A stretch of 64,000 nt of DNA from Theocolax elegans (Eukaryota > Arthropoda > Insecta > Hymenoptera > Cerocephalidae): contig CM047426.1 in NCBI GenBank assembly GCA_026168455.1, positions 34,779,058 through 34,843,057 of the forward strand, in the 5' to 3' direction. Position 1 is the first letter of the stretch. Each line of letters starts with the position of its first letter. The notes below the pieces were generated by a model. It did no database searches, had not been told where the DNA came from, and saw only the letters and a program-made list of their open reading frames with translations. Shown here in pieces: positions 1 to 11,160 of this stretch. Made by a program: the position numbers and the translations under genes.

Positions 1-2015
1 AAAAAATTAGCATTTTTACATTTCTAGTTTTCGAAAGTCGATCGATACGTAGTTATGAAAAAAGCTATACCGTAATCTACATTACGAATTTTCAACCCAT
101 TTATCTTTAAATAAGTAACTCTATTACACTTTTAAATGTAATATTATGCATTCAAAGATAAAAAAGGACCTCCAAGATGTATCATTGATTTCATTAATAT
201 CGATATATCGCGTTATTATCGCACGCGGCAACCTTCACTGCTCGATTTCGTGACAATTACTGTATAAACGAGTAGTAAAATAATAGTATACCGGTAGTCA
301 TAGATAAGCACGAAATGTCACAGATATAAATAAATGATCATAAGAATTTAATAAAAAAAACATAACCTCAAGAGGTGGTAGGAATATATAGTGAAACGCA
401 ATGAAATATTTCAATCTTGATTTCGATGCTCTGGTGCAGATATGCAATATTGGGGTTACCGAGGGGACAATCCACCTTCCTTGTTTCCTAAGTAGCTTCC
501 TCGCCAGAGTATCAAAGTGTTCATTTTATGCCTGAACTTTATGAGGAATCAATACGCTCTTATTAACGATGAGTAACGAGGGGATTCTTTATTCCAGTTT
601 ATTTCGGTGGCTAAAAAATTTTTGAACTGTCTTATCAATGTTGTTTTTTATAATGTAAAAGATGGTTTTATATTTATTATTACATTTGAATCATTAAATA
701 TAAATTAACGTGATGTAATAAGATATTAATAAAATTATATACTAAGACACTATAAATATTATAAAGGTGTAAATGAGTTATAAAAGAGTCTTAGTGAAAC
801 TTAATTCTTTGATCAAAATCTGCTTGGCGAGAAAGTTTAGAATGCCTTTACTACCATCAGCGTTCCTTGGGAAACTGAACTTATTAGAATTATTAAAAAA
901 AGTTTATGTACTTGAAATATTGTTACATTTAAATTAATTTCTTTTATACTTTGCTAGACACTGAATTTGAAATTAAGTTTGTAGAATATTTAATATCTTA
1001 TATTAAAATGTTTATATCTTATATTAAAATGTAATACAACGAAATTAAAAATGTTTTCTAGTTATTTTACTGTACCAATCAAAACTAAACATTATGTTGT
1101 TTTATTCTAAAAATATTACAATACTTTTTTAAATTGTTACACTTGTTATAAACTAAGGAATATTCATAACAATCAGGTATAATTTAATAATGCAAGGTTT
1201 TTATCTTCATCTTCACAATAAAGAATTTCATTTAAAAAATGTAAATTATGTATTTACATTAAAAGTAACATAACATTCGAAACATTATTTGTGAATGAAA
1301 ACGCTTCGCAAAGTATGTAGAAATATTTATGCTTTTATGTGATAAAGTATTTTGGTCTAAGCAAATATGTTTTGTTCTATTAAAACAAATTAAACTAAAA
1401 AAACTTAAAAAAACATAGAATCTATTTTATCATTAACTTTTATTATTCACAAGAAAATTTAAATATTATACCTTGAAAAATAGATATTTTTTCAAAATTT
1501 TAATAAAAAATTCATTATATTGTATCATGATGTGGAAGTTTAAAAGCAGACAGTAGTACCTTCGTAAAGATAAATATCAAATGTAGTCTCTTTGTGAAAT
1601 TATAATTGAGAAGATGTTAGTTAAATGCTTAGCATCGAACACACTTTGAAATTGCTCAGTAAAAATGTGTATGCGTATACCTATACATACATATCAATAA
1701 TTTATTCTAAATTGTTTAGTTGAATAATTCCTGAACTTTATGAAATCATAGAGATTAAATTAAAGCAATTTAACTATATTGTTGTCGTAATGAACTAAAG
1801 AAGAAACAAACTGTTAACAAAGTTTTGAAAATAAAAAGAAGTATATTTCGCATAACAACAGCGTAACAAAAACAATTAAGATATAACAAAAAGTTATAAC
1901 CAGTCTATGCCAAATATAGTAACAATGCAATCTTTTTGTTATTTCTTTACACGACAAAAAAGAGTCGCATCATGCAAAAATTCTGGGGAGAGGAGGTTGA
2001 TAGGGAGATCTGACA
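1..2015. other. AT-rich non-coding stretch
   Basis: No coding signal was recognised on either strand. The stretch is A+T-dominated with homopolymer runs. Positions 420-600 are somewhat richer in G+C but show no long open frame or clear splice pair. An 18-base unit (ATATCTTATATTAAAATG) occurs twice at 993-1010 and 1014-1031, a small local duplication. It may be intergenic or the upstream flank of the gene starting near 6.5 kb. Confidence 0.6.
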
Positions 2016-2091
2016 GTGTTAATTTGGGTAGCAAATGTTGTTTGCAGGGTGCAAATTAAAATTCCGCCGAGAGCGAAAGAGAGAGAGCGAG

Positions 2092-2130
<39 letters not shown>

Positions 2131-2330
2131 AAAAGAAGGAGAGAGGAAGAGATAGAAAGAGAAGACGAGAGATCGAAAGTCGAGTATCGCAAGTACTACG
2201 AAAGCGAGTTTTCCAGCTGCCGGTTGCAATTCCCAAGCTCTCCCTCAGTATAATTGCATCGAAGAGCCATCCCGTAAATAACGAACGACAAGCACTGAGT
2301 GTTATCGGGATAAGACCTTGAAAAAACAAT
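2016..2330. repeat. GA microsatellite inside a GC-richer block
   Basis: A purine tract with GA/GAGC units runs through about 2070-2160, with a pure (GA)n core at about 2095-2126. It sits in a block clearly richer in G+C than its surroundings. Arg/Glu-rich and Ser/Leu-rich open frames on the two strands here follow from the dinucleotide repeat and are not credible proteins. GAGA-type tracts next to GC-richer DNA resemble the promoter-like block repeated three times at 28, 37.5 and 38.8 kb, so this could be a promoter or 5' UTR, but no start site can be assigned. Confidence 0.65.
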
Positions 2331-3300
2331 TATCCTTCGAATAACGGAATATTTTCCATAGATAAAGATGTGGGTATAATCGGTTTGTTTCGTGTATACA
2401 CCGCTTTTCAATCATCGATAAATGGAGGGCTTAAATTGTTACTCCTTTTTTTACTTCTTAAACTACATTTTTACAGTGGCATTAATCGATTATGATATCT
2501 TATATTTCATTACTTTAAGTATCATTTAGATTCACAGTTTCTACGGTTATCATGCAGTATTTTTAGATTAAATTGAAGCTCTTCTATACTTATTTAATGC
2601 ATCTTAAAAAAAGTACGCAATGTAAGTTTTGTAAAATTATTTTACTTGGTTCAAATTAAGGCGTATTTTTAAATATTCATTGCTTCCATTATTATGTTTT
2701 AATTAGACATTTATAAAATAAATTAAGCTTTATAATAAATAGAGATTGAAATATTTGCGTTTATCACAATGAATAGATTTTAATTCCAGCAATAAATAAC
2801 TTATTTCGTTTTCGCTATTTTTAACTTCTTCATAAAAATAATATTTTGGTGCATTAAATTTACATACATTAAAGTCTCGCTTAATAATAAATCGAATAAA
2901 ATTCAAATATAAACTGCACAAATTCCAGGATGTACACTTCATGTATAAAATATTTTCATTTCACGATAGATTTATCCCATGTAAATCAAAATAAAAAGGA
3001 TATAAAAAAATATATCGAATTCTAGAATATGTAAAGTTCATCGGTCAATCAGAATACAATAAATACTGATGCATAATTTCAACTGACATAAATTTGGCAT
3101 ATATCAATACTAAACTCATTCTAGCTCGTCATTCTATTCTCTCCAAATCATTTGAATAATCGTGTATACGTAAAAATGATCAAGTTTACTCGAAAATCCG
3201 CAATTCGACATCAAGTATATGTGCTTTTAATTAAATATTATCATCAAGGTTATGATAACATAAAGTGATAATAAATTTATCATATGATATGTGTACCTCA
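2331..3300. other. AT-rich stretch, nothing recognised
   Basis: No open frame of note, splice pair, tRNA or inverted repeat is supported. The only frames (for example 2730-2942, minus) are short, lysine/asparagine/phenylalanine-rich and of the kind AT-rich DNA produces by chance. Confidence 0.55.
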
Positions 3301-3375
3301 AAAGTTGTGGCTCGTGGTTAGAGCGCAAGTATTGTAATCTACTTGTAAATTAAAGATTTCAACATCGTGACACGA
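3301..3375 (+). repeat. tRNA-like fragment, probable SINE head or tRNA pseudogene
   Basis: Positions 3308-3325 read like a tRNA D-arm (TGGCTC-GTGGTTAGAGCG): GCTC can pair with GAGC, and only the base equivalent to A14 is missing. CAAGT (3326-3330) and ACTTG (3341-3345) can form the anticodon stem, but around a 10-base loop rather than 7. A degraded B-box-like TTCAACATC follows at about 3358-3366. There is no acceptor stem pairing, so this is not a working tRNA. A tRNA-derived SINE or an old tRNA pseudogene fits best. No second copy was noticed in the window, so the SINE reading is inference. Confidence 0.4.
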
Positions 3376-4610
3376 TCTAAAAATAAAAGTCTGCAGCGTA
3401 CACAAGGAGCCACTCGAGGGCGTTAAATAAATATCAAAAGAGAATGAAATCCCTCCGAGAATCCTTGTCATGTAAATTTCGGCCTAAAGTCCAGCATACA
3501 TGTTTACTAAGCAGCGATATATACGTCGACTCGTGGAGGGGAAAATGAATCAATTGGCCACAACCCGCCGGTTAATCAACTTAGCTTCCCTATATCCGCG
3601 AACAAGATGTTTAACGATAAATGATCAAGAGATTATATACTAGAAATAGTAGGGATCTGTAGAAAGTGAACAAACTCGAGCTTTTGTAATTTTGCACACA
3701 CTTAGCGGCATCATTTGAGTCAATCTCCTTTTGCATACCCTACAGATATTTTTCAGGGTGTATATTCCATTATGGTAATTGCAAAAGATGGTAGAAGTAG
3801 GAATCTCTGTAGATCTGTATTTATTAACTCTAGAAAATGTATAATGATATATAGCAGAGATAAATATTAAAAAATACGTAATTTCGATTACGGTTTAACT
3901 GTTTTATAAGATCTTAATCAAATCTAAATACGTAATTGATAAAAATCTTACGAAACGACGAACTAAGGATTTTGACAGTCATTTTTTCATAAATGTATGA
4001 GATTCGTGATAAATGTATTTCAAACGTTGTTAAACGACGAAAGCATCGATCAGGAGCGATAGAATACATCACTTTTACTAAGATTTTCTTGTATGAGCAT
4101 TCAGTGACATATCGCAGATTATACTACTTATTTTCAATAATATATTTTATCATTTATAACATTTTTTTCTACAAAAACTATATCATTGCGATGTAAAAAT
4201 ATTTTAAAAATATTTTAAAAATAAAACTGAGCTCGAGACTAATTATAAATTTAAAATCAATGAATATTTTACAATCAGTTCCGACCTAAAATTTATTCTC
4301 AATATTTTTTGTAAAAAATTAAAATGAATAAACAATTATTTTTTATCTTTAAATCTTTAAAAAAAAGAAAGGTTTGATTAGATATTACATGATAATAATG
4401 CAATAATAAAATATTTAGAATAATTAATTACGTACACTACATTTTTAACTTAATTATGTCATCGCAGTTCTGAATAATCTCTTAATCAAGAATATTAATC
4501 TATAAAAAATTAAATTGCAAATGCATGGAAATTATTCAATAATTGTACCTTTATTTTTTGCATTCATTATTCAAATATTTAATTCATCACGTAATGGATA
4601 TTAATATTGT
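3376..4610. other. AT-rich stretch, nothing recognised
   Basis: Mostly low-complexity AT-rich sequence. Positions 3390-3620 are slightly richer in G+C. A 67-codon frame at 3993-4196 ends in an Ile/Tyr/Phe-rich run typical of chance translation and has no splice or family support. Confidence 0.5.
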
Positions 4611-4614
4611 TGAT

Positions 4615-4915
4615 TGAGTTAGTAGCGATGGACCATCTGGAAATAACTCGAGATTCACTTTCAGTCAGTTTTGTGCAGTAGCTGTGACCGATATTGCAAG
4701 AGATACGAAGTAGAATTTATTGGGGAATGTCCGGCAATTATTCTCGGGTATAGTGGATTGATCGGCGACCGCATAACCGCGTAGTCCGTTCTCATCGTCG
4801 CAACTTATCGCATAAAAATCCACTCTCTCTCACACTCAGCATATATCGCGCAAGTTACACTCGAGAGGAAGGGGAGTTTAAAATATCTCGGGAATTCACG
4901 GAATTTAGTAGACTT
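4615..4915 (+). promoter_or_regulatory. GC-richer block, possible upstream regulatory region
   Basis: This block stands out from the AT-rich surroundings with many CpGs and CT-rich, initiator-like sequence (CTCTCTCACACTCAGC near 4823). It lies about 1.6 kb upstream of the first coding exon at 6533. There is no long open frame and no named motif. A promoter or enhancer for that exon is a guess from composition and position only. Confidence 0.25.
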
Positions 4916-4932
4916 TCTGCACCCCTGCGAAT

Positions 4933-4957
4933 TATATATATATATATATATATATAT
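4933..4957. repeat. (TA)n microsatellite
   Basis: An uninterrupted TA dinucleotide tract of about 25 bases. Confidence 0.9.
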
Positions 4958-6490
4958 TTATTTATATGTGTGCGACTGTCATTTGCCGTTCGACCGAAAT
5001 GTTTTAAATTCACTTTTCTTTTCATAAAAATTTTTCAGCTTGTAATTTGGTGGGTTATACTGTAAACTTTACACAAATTACAAAGTAAGTCCAAAAATTG
5101 AAAACTGAAAGGGAATAATTTTTCAAACATAAATATTAAGCGCAGCGGAGACGGTCGCGTGTGATCTCGCTAGAATAGAAATGAAGATTATCTTTTTTTT
5201 TAATGCGATCACGCGATCACGTGTTTACGATTTTTTAAGGCGGCTCTAACGTTTTATGAAAATAAATGCCCTTTAGGCTTTTATCCTGCTCTTTCTAATG
5301 TTTTTTCAAGAAAACTAATTTGATCGGTGTAAAGGAAGTAGGTCTAATTAAAACGTACGGCTTAATTTTATGGGCTATTTATTGTAACATTCTTCTAAAA
5401 GTTATTAACCCTAAGTTTTTAAATATGTTTTCTAATATAAAAAGCTATAGAAAAAGAAGAAGAAAAAGAAACATATATATTTTGCAATCCAGAAGTTTAT
5501 ATTTACGTGTATTAATTTCTAAATTTGATTAATAATTTTCATTATGTTTAAAAATTGTGTAATTTTCTTCATTTATTACGTTATTTGTAATTATTTGTAA
5601 TTACATTGATAATTATTAAATTTTTATATGTAAAATATTTAAAGAAGTATTCAGCTTTAAATATATTTACATGGTAGTAATTTTTTTTATTATTATTCTT
5701 ATCAGTGGCACTGTTATTAATTTAAAAAATGATGCAATTGCAATAATAAAGAAATTAAAGCAGAATAAAAAATTTAATTTTGTTGTTTGCTTCAATTTAC
5801 AATCATAAAATCTTTCATAAAATATTGTTTATGATATTTATAAGTGTCCATTATCTTTTAATTGTTGAATAATTTTATTTTTAATTTTATTGCAATATTT
5901 TCAATAATTATGAATATTTTTAATGATAGAAATCTGTTTATATGTAGGTACATAATATAACGTAAAGAAACGGCTTGAGTTGGATACTTAATTTCTTAAT
6001 CGACACTGTGGCAATAAAAATTTAATATTTAACAAAGAACGGTTAAAACATTAATGTTATTTTAATGACAATGAAACAACTCGTAAGATTGTTTTAAATT
6101 TCATAAATCTGCATTCTAGTTGGTTTTCATATAAAAGGGGTTTTAAGCTCATTCGAATTAAGGTATATACCAGTAACATGAATCTGTATATTTTACATAA
6201 AATATAAAAATATAATATAACATAGAAAAAATTCTAAAGACTGTTCGATTATTGTTTAAAATATATATATATGTGGAAGCTAAGTTGATATCGTACTATA
6301 TGTGGTAATACCAACGAAAGAATCAATTCCCAGAGTAACCCCAGAAATTATCATAAAAATTCACTGTATACAATCACATAGGTATGATTTGAAAAGTTGA
6401 AATTAGTTCCGTGAACCAAGTCAAGTGTTTTTTTTCCCCCGAGGAGGAAAAAAAGTGGAAGTGAACGACGCGAAGTAATTTCTGGTAATG
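4958..6490. other. AT-rich stretch upstream of the 6.5 kb exon
   Basis: No gene is supported. A short palindromic run GCGATCACGCGATCACGTG lies at 5204-5222. A lysine/arginine-rich frame at 5320-5532 follows an AAAAGAAG repeat and is not credible. From about 6400 the composition becomes richer, leading into the exon at 6533, so the last part is probably its 5' UTR or promoter. Confidence 0.45.
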
Positions 6491-6532
6491 TGACACACGC
6501 AATCGACGGCGGGTAAGCACGCGAGATGCAAA

Positions 6533-6671
6533 ATGGATGACAAGCGAAGAATGGGTGCTTCGACGAGCAGCAACGTCACCGGTGAGGCTCACAAAGAGAC
6601 TCTGCATCAGAAGCTCTTCAAGAAATGTAAGAGTGCGACTTTCCACGTGGATGGAGCGACGTACACAATAG
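6533..6671 (+). CDS. First coding exon of an unidentified gene
   Basis: The exon encodes 46 residues beginning MDDKRRMGAS and ending ATFHVDGATYTI, then one extra base before a donor (ATAG|GTAAAT at 6671/6672), so it ends in phase 1. The start is well supported because an in-frame stop (TGA, 6491-6493) lies upstream with no other in-frame ATG between. A five-codon upstream ORF begins at 6526. Codon use and composition (G+C-rich, few AT-rich codons) differ sharply from surrounding DNA, which favours real coding sequence. The N-terminus is basic with a Lys-rich KLFKKCK segment, has no signal peptide and would be cytosolic. I do not recognise the family. The next exon was not found with certainty, so a very long first intron is implied. 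Confidence 0.65.
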
Positions 6672-8090
6672 GTAAATTATATATCCTTCAAATTGAGGCT
6701 GTCTACCCCCCTCTAGACTTCCTATAAACGTTTCTGTTCTGCAATTTGGCGAGCCGCGGTGGCGCGAGTCTTAGTGAATACCCAGAAAAGCTCGAATTAT
6801 TTCATAAATACAATGGTAATTTCGTAGGACTTTGTTGTTGTCGATTTTAGAACCATTATACCTAGTAAAACTACAAGAATTTCTACGGATATTGAAAATT
6901 TAAATAGTCTTTTGTTGGTTGAATAAATTGTACTGTTGATAAGAATCATAAAATTATGACGATACGCTAATAGTAATTACGATATTTATTTTAGCTGAGT
7001 CCTGATTTCTTCTTCGTGTTTATGGTTATTTTTCCTTTGTAAATATTTAATATTTTTATTCTTTAAGTAGCTTATAAAATAACTCGATAGTTTGTTTATA
7101 TACGAGAATGTCTGACTAAAATAAAAGTGCATCTACTTAATTATTTTTTATTTGTTGCACATGCCAGTACATACGTCAATATTAAATTTCTATAATACAA
7201 TTATTAGCTTAACTATAGAGTATTTAATTTTTTATAAGAAAAAGGTATTACGAGACGTAAAAATATCGTGAGAGTGCTGCAAACAAGTTTGAGGAACAAC
7301 GTCACGCTCAGTTTTTTTTTAATTAAAACAATGTGAAGTAGTGAAATGTCATAGAGTCGTCAAGAAAGAGAAGGAAGGAACGAGGATACATTGTGGAGAT
7401 GAAACAACTTTCTACATAGGAGAGAAGAATGATGTTGTCACATGTTATTTCATGCAGTGTTCAGGATAGTTTTAATTAACGAAATACTAATTATGACTAT
7501 ATGTTACATAGATACGTAATTTAAAATGTGTTCATTACCTATTTTTCTTTCGGCAATGCGATTAAAAGAGTGTACAAAACTTTGATAGTTCTGATCGCAA
7601 TACTAACGCAGATAATGTAGTATAACAAGATGTCGTGACTTTTTAAACAGTAAAAACCTAGTAGTTTTATCTAGAAATATCACGGAGCGATAAATTTAGC
7701 TGGTAATGTTTCCGATTCTACACTAAGATTTATGAATCGTTTTTGAGTAATATGAATCTGAATAATGGGAAACAGTGCTGTTATTTAAATTTTCTTACAT
7801 TTTAATTTGTCTAAAAAAAGAATCTTTCGACTTACACTTTCTTTATGAACATAATATAATTTTATTTAAGTGCGTAAGATGTAAGGAAAGGGCGGGTAGA
7901 ATATAGATTACTTTTGGAAAACACAAATAATTTCTTACATAAATAAGTACATAAATAAGTAAACTTATAAAAATAATAGTAGTTATAAAAAATTTGTTTA
8001 ATTTTTTTTTAAATTAATATTAAAAAAGTGTATTTAAAGAACTAAGTGTGACTCACCTTGTCTTGGGTGTAAAAATGCCCGAGTAGTACG
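6672..8090 (+). other. Probable intron, nothing else recognised
   Basis: This follows the donor at 6672. The DNA is AT-rich with no further exon I can support, and contains no inverted repeats or mobile-element signatures before the microsatellite at 8095. Confidence 0.45.
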
Positions 8091-8094
8091 ATTG

Positions 8095-8170
8095 TATATA
8101 TATGTATATATATATGTATATATATGTATATATATATATATGCATATGTATATATATGTATATGTATATG

Positions 8171-8215
<45 letters not shown>

Positions 8216-8225
8216 AATATATATG
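8095..8225. repeat. Compound TA / TATG / TG / CG microsatellite
   Basis: A run of TATATATG-type units passes into (TG)n and (CG)n and back to TA. A Met/Tyr/Ile frame across it is an artefact of the repeat. It lies just outside the 3' end of the Penelope-like fragment, a common place for simple repeats next to retroelement insertions. Confidence 0.9.
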
Positions 8226-8334
8226 GGTTTTTAATTACAATTTTTATAAAAAAAGAAAAAATGTCGATCTTTGAGGGTCAATCCAAGTTAAACAAGGAAT
8301 AAAAAATTTTTTTATTCTCAATTTGAAAAATCGT

Positions 8335-8375
8335 GCAACGTTTCGTCCACTGGTTTGCGGACCTCTTCAGGCACT
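8335..8375 (-). ncRNA. Hammerhead-like motif in the Penelope-like 3' region
   Basis: Read on minus, CTGAAGA (8370-8364) is followed by a short stem GTCC...GGAC (8361-8346) and then GAAAC (8345-8340 region). This is the order CUGANGA, stem II, GAAA of a hammerhead ribozyme core, which is known from Penelope-like elements. After GAAA a three-base-pair CGT/ACG hairpin is possible. One extra G in stem II and the lack of a clean cleavage triplet mean activity is doubtful. The motif itself is clear; ribozyme function is inference. Confidence 0.4.
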
Positions 8376-8638
8376 GTTTATTAACAAAAAAACAAAAACC
8401 AAATATACAACAAAATATATAAATGAACAAAATTTCAACCACACACTTTACAACACAAAATAAAATTAAATACCTTCGAAAAAACAAAGTATACGTTTCA
8501 AATTTTACTCCATTGTAAGGTAACGTCTAAGTGAATAATAAATCAGTCAACTCGACTATATATAAATACATGTGAACATTATCAAATAATTAATTATGAG
8601 AAATAGACATACATCAATATTCCGAGCAAAACAAACTG

Positions 8639-9148
8639 TTACAAAATCCTTTTATAAATATTACTGAGCATTTGAGTGTCTTCCTTCTTATTTATAGTAT
8701 ATTTACAATTATTAATATGCAGCATCTCTGAAATAATACGTTTTTTATATGAGGGTTCTTTGTCTAAAACCGAAACATTGTCAAAATTGAATGTGTGATT
8801 ATTTTGTAGCATATGTAAGCTAACAACAGAATCACTATTATACATGTTTTTGTGTTCTCTAATTCTATCTTTTAATGCACGTTTTGTTTGTCCTATATAA
8901 GAAGAATTACACTCATTACAATTGAACTTATAAACAACGTTACATAAATCAAGCTTTTTTGTCGTATCTTTACATAATGTTATGACATTATCAAGTTTTT
9001 TATTAATATTAGGCACTGTACCTATGTTGAATTTTTTTAACATGTTAGAACATTTTTCATAGAAATTTTTAAAGTACGGGAACCCTACAATTTTTATATT
9101 AATTAATAATTCATATAAAAAAATTCTTTAAAAAAGAGATACAATTTC
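8639..9148 (-). pseudogene. GIY-YIG endonuclease domain of a Penelope-like element, partial
   Basis: The frame is open from just after a stop at 9149-9151 to a stop at 8639. The C-terminal half holds a CNVVYKFNCNEC segment (two cysteines, CNEC), then SSYIGQTKRALKDRIREH. SSYIGQT is the domain's conserved YIG part, followed by the Arg-rich helix with R and EH. This arrangement (VYK.xCxxC...YIGQT..L..RI.EH) is typical of the Penelope-like GIY-YIG nuclease, which nicks target DNA during insertion. A first possible Met at 9043 lies inside the domain arm and is unlikely to be a true start. The fragment has no N-terminal reverse transcriptase, so it is a dead remnant. Confidence 0.8.
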
Positions 9149-9280
9149 TAATCTACAACATAATACTTAAGGGTACTGTTTGTCGTTAAAAAACCCCAGT
9201 TGAAGTGGGGAAAAAGCTTGACCGCTCGAGATGAAGTGTCAATGTTGTCTCGCCAACCACTGCTCGCACCGAGTTGCCTA

Positions 9281-9470
9281 TGCGAAGGAGGGGATGCTCA
9301 CTGCCTCGAACCTAACCCTTTCAGGTAGCGTTACCCAAACATACTGAATATACTCTATGTATCGGAAGACGATCATATATTCATCATATGATCCAAAGTA
9401 TGCGCGGCATCGTTTCGTCTTCCTTATTACCTGGTGTGTGCACGTTATTACACGAATCATAAGCGTACTA
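9281..9470. repeat. Inverted repeat copy 1 (partner near 12.42-12.49 kb)
   Basis: The segment about 9405-9470 (containing GTTTCGTCTTCCTTATTACC) and the segment 9281-9296 (CGAAGGAGGGGATGC) both recur in reverse complement at 12419-12491. There they are adjacent because about 110 intervening bases are missing. The two copies differ by a few substitutions. They flank a 3 kb block rich in foldbacks, so they may be the ends of one degraded mobile element or two copies of one family in opposite orientation. Confidence 0.65.
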
Positions 9471-9737
9471 AGATTTGTGCGTTATCTCACATATGGGAAT
9501 CCTCTGCGCTCGGATTTTTCTTTATTATTCTACTATACCATATGATTCGATTTTTGTGTTCTACAGGAATAACTCTCTCAAACTTATTTTCCGTATTATT
9601 TCTAGCTGTAATACATTTTTTAAAGATACTATTTAATAACCCATAAAATATGCCCAATTTTATTATTTAACTATTTAAAAACTCTACTATTTAAAAATAA
9701 ACATTTTTGTATATAAAAAGCGCTAATAAGCGCGAAC

Positions 9738-10144
9738 AAGGACGTCAAACTTTTTATGTTTCCATTCGAATCCTTTATCAATTGAGAAAGACTGAATTCA
9801 CTAAAATTAATGTTTTAATATGAAATTTTAATGAATATCACGGTAATATTGTTCTTTATAATGAAATAATTTACAATTGTGCAAAGTTTCAAGCCGATTC
9901 ATGTAGTAGTTTGCAATATCAATTGATTTGAGGATGTGAAAAACCTGCAATGATATCTAAAAATTTTAAAGCAATGAATCTCTTTAACTATTTTATCAAT
10001 TTCTCGGAAACTTTGCAAAATTGTAATTTATATCATTGCAAAGGACAATGTTCTCGTATTTTTATTTAAATTTTATTGTAACATTTTATTTATTTTGTAA
10101 CAATACGCTCTCGGAAGGTAACATGACGAGTTTGACATCCCCTT
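9738..10144. mobile_element. Foldback / MITE-like element, about 0.4 kb
   Basis: The ends are imperfect inverted repeats: AAGGACGTCAAAC on the left matches the complement of GTTTGACATCCCCTT on the right. Pairing continues inward, for example TTTACAATTGTGCAAAGTTTC near 9870 against GAAACTTTGCAAAATTGTAA near 10009. The whole unit could fold into one long hairpin. There is no coding capacity. It is best read as a non-autonomous DNA element; a TTAA tetranucleotide sits at its right edge. Confidence 0.6.
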
Positions 10145-10654
10145 AAGTATAACTTTTATTTATTGTACTTATCAGAAATTAAATTAGATTATTGTTTTCT
10201 TGCAGCTTTTCACTTTTCTGTTTCCTCGGGTTGTATTATTTATAGTATCGAAGTTTAATTTCTTTTGAGGTTTTTTAATGAGACTTGATAATAACAATTC
10301 AACTTTCTGACTTTTTCTTTTCTTTTGGTTTGTAGTAAAGTGATTTTAGGTACAGGTATGATATCATTTCATCCAGTGCAAGTCTTAGATTTTTGACAGA
10401 TTAGGTTCGGACGATTAGATTTTCTTTATATACATTAGTCTAAAAGAAGAAATTATCTTTAGTAAGAAAATTTAAAACGAATTAAAAACAAAATTTTACA
10501 TTCGGACAAGATGAATCAATTATTATTTTGCTTGATTAAAATTTAATTGTTTAATAAAAAAAATATATCGTAAAAATCCCACGAGGTACTGAAATATATA
10601 TTAAATAAAATAGCTTTGTTTAGTTAAAATGTAATTAGAAGACTAAGGATCATT

Positions 10655-11160
10655 ATTTAAGAGGATGTCGGAGCTTTAGCCTCCATCAAAAGCCGCTCGA
10701 TTTCGAGGCTTCGAATGGCGCTATAGTCAGGTGTCGATTTTGACGAGAAACGTACTTCAAACATAAATTATATATTTTACAGCTACATAGAGCTGTTAAA
10801 AGATACTTTCCCCCCTAACTATGACTAAAATTAAGATAATTGTAATATTGCTCTTGGCAGCAAATATTTATTTTTTTAAAGAAATATGTAACACGTTGCG
10901 TGTAGCATTACGGCTGATATAGACTCACTGAATACGAGACGTATTACACATTTCTTTAAAAAAATAAACATTTGCTGCCAAGAGTAATATTACAATTACC
11001 TCAATTTCAGTTATAGCTAGGGGGGGAAGTATCTTTCAACAGCATGTAGCTGTAAAATTTATATAAAATTTGAATTCTTTCTTGAACTGAATTCGGAGCG
11101 CCTCCGGAACCTCAAGGGTAAACAAATGAGCGTTACTTAAGAGGTCGCCTGTATCTTGCT
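10655..11160. mobile_element. Foldback element with CpG-rich outer flanks
   Basis: The core 10763-11068 is a long imperfect palindrome. TTACAGCTAC...AGATACTTTCCCCCCTA...TTGCTCTTGGCAGCAAAT on the left pairs with its complement on the right around a 50-base loop near 10900-10945. The outer flanks are GC-richer and carry TTAAGAGG-like motifs on both sides (10656 and 11147), suggesting the element extends beyond the core. There is no open frame. It is a probable non-autonomous transposon related in style to the neighbouring foldback. Confidence 0.6.

Larger units (their letters stand above)
8270..9160 (-). mobile_element. Penelope-like retroelement, 3' fragment
   Basis: On the minus strand this contains the C-terminal GIY-YIG endonuclease part of a Penelope-like element followed by its 3' untranslated region. 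The 3' part carries the family's typical run CTGAAGA, a short GTCC/GGAC hairpin, then GAAACGTTGC (plus-strand positions 8370 down to 8335). Reverse transcriptase is absent, so the copy is 5'-truncated, as usual for this class. The element probably ends near 8270-8300, where it meets the short AT-rich run and the microsatellite. Target-site duplications could not be assigned. Confidence 0.8.

Noticed and set aside
1970..2329. Overlapping 119- and 101-codon frames
   Set aside because: Both read through the GA/CT repeat and consist largely of Arg-Glu or Ser-Leu repeats.
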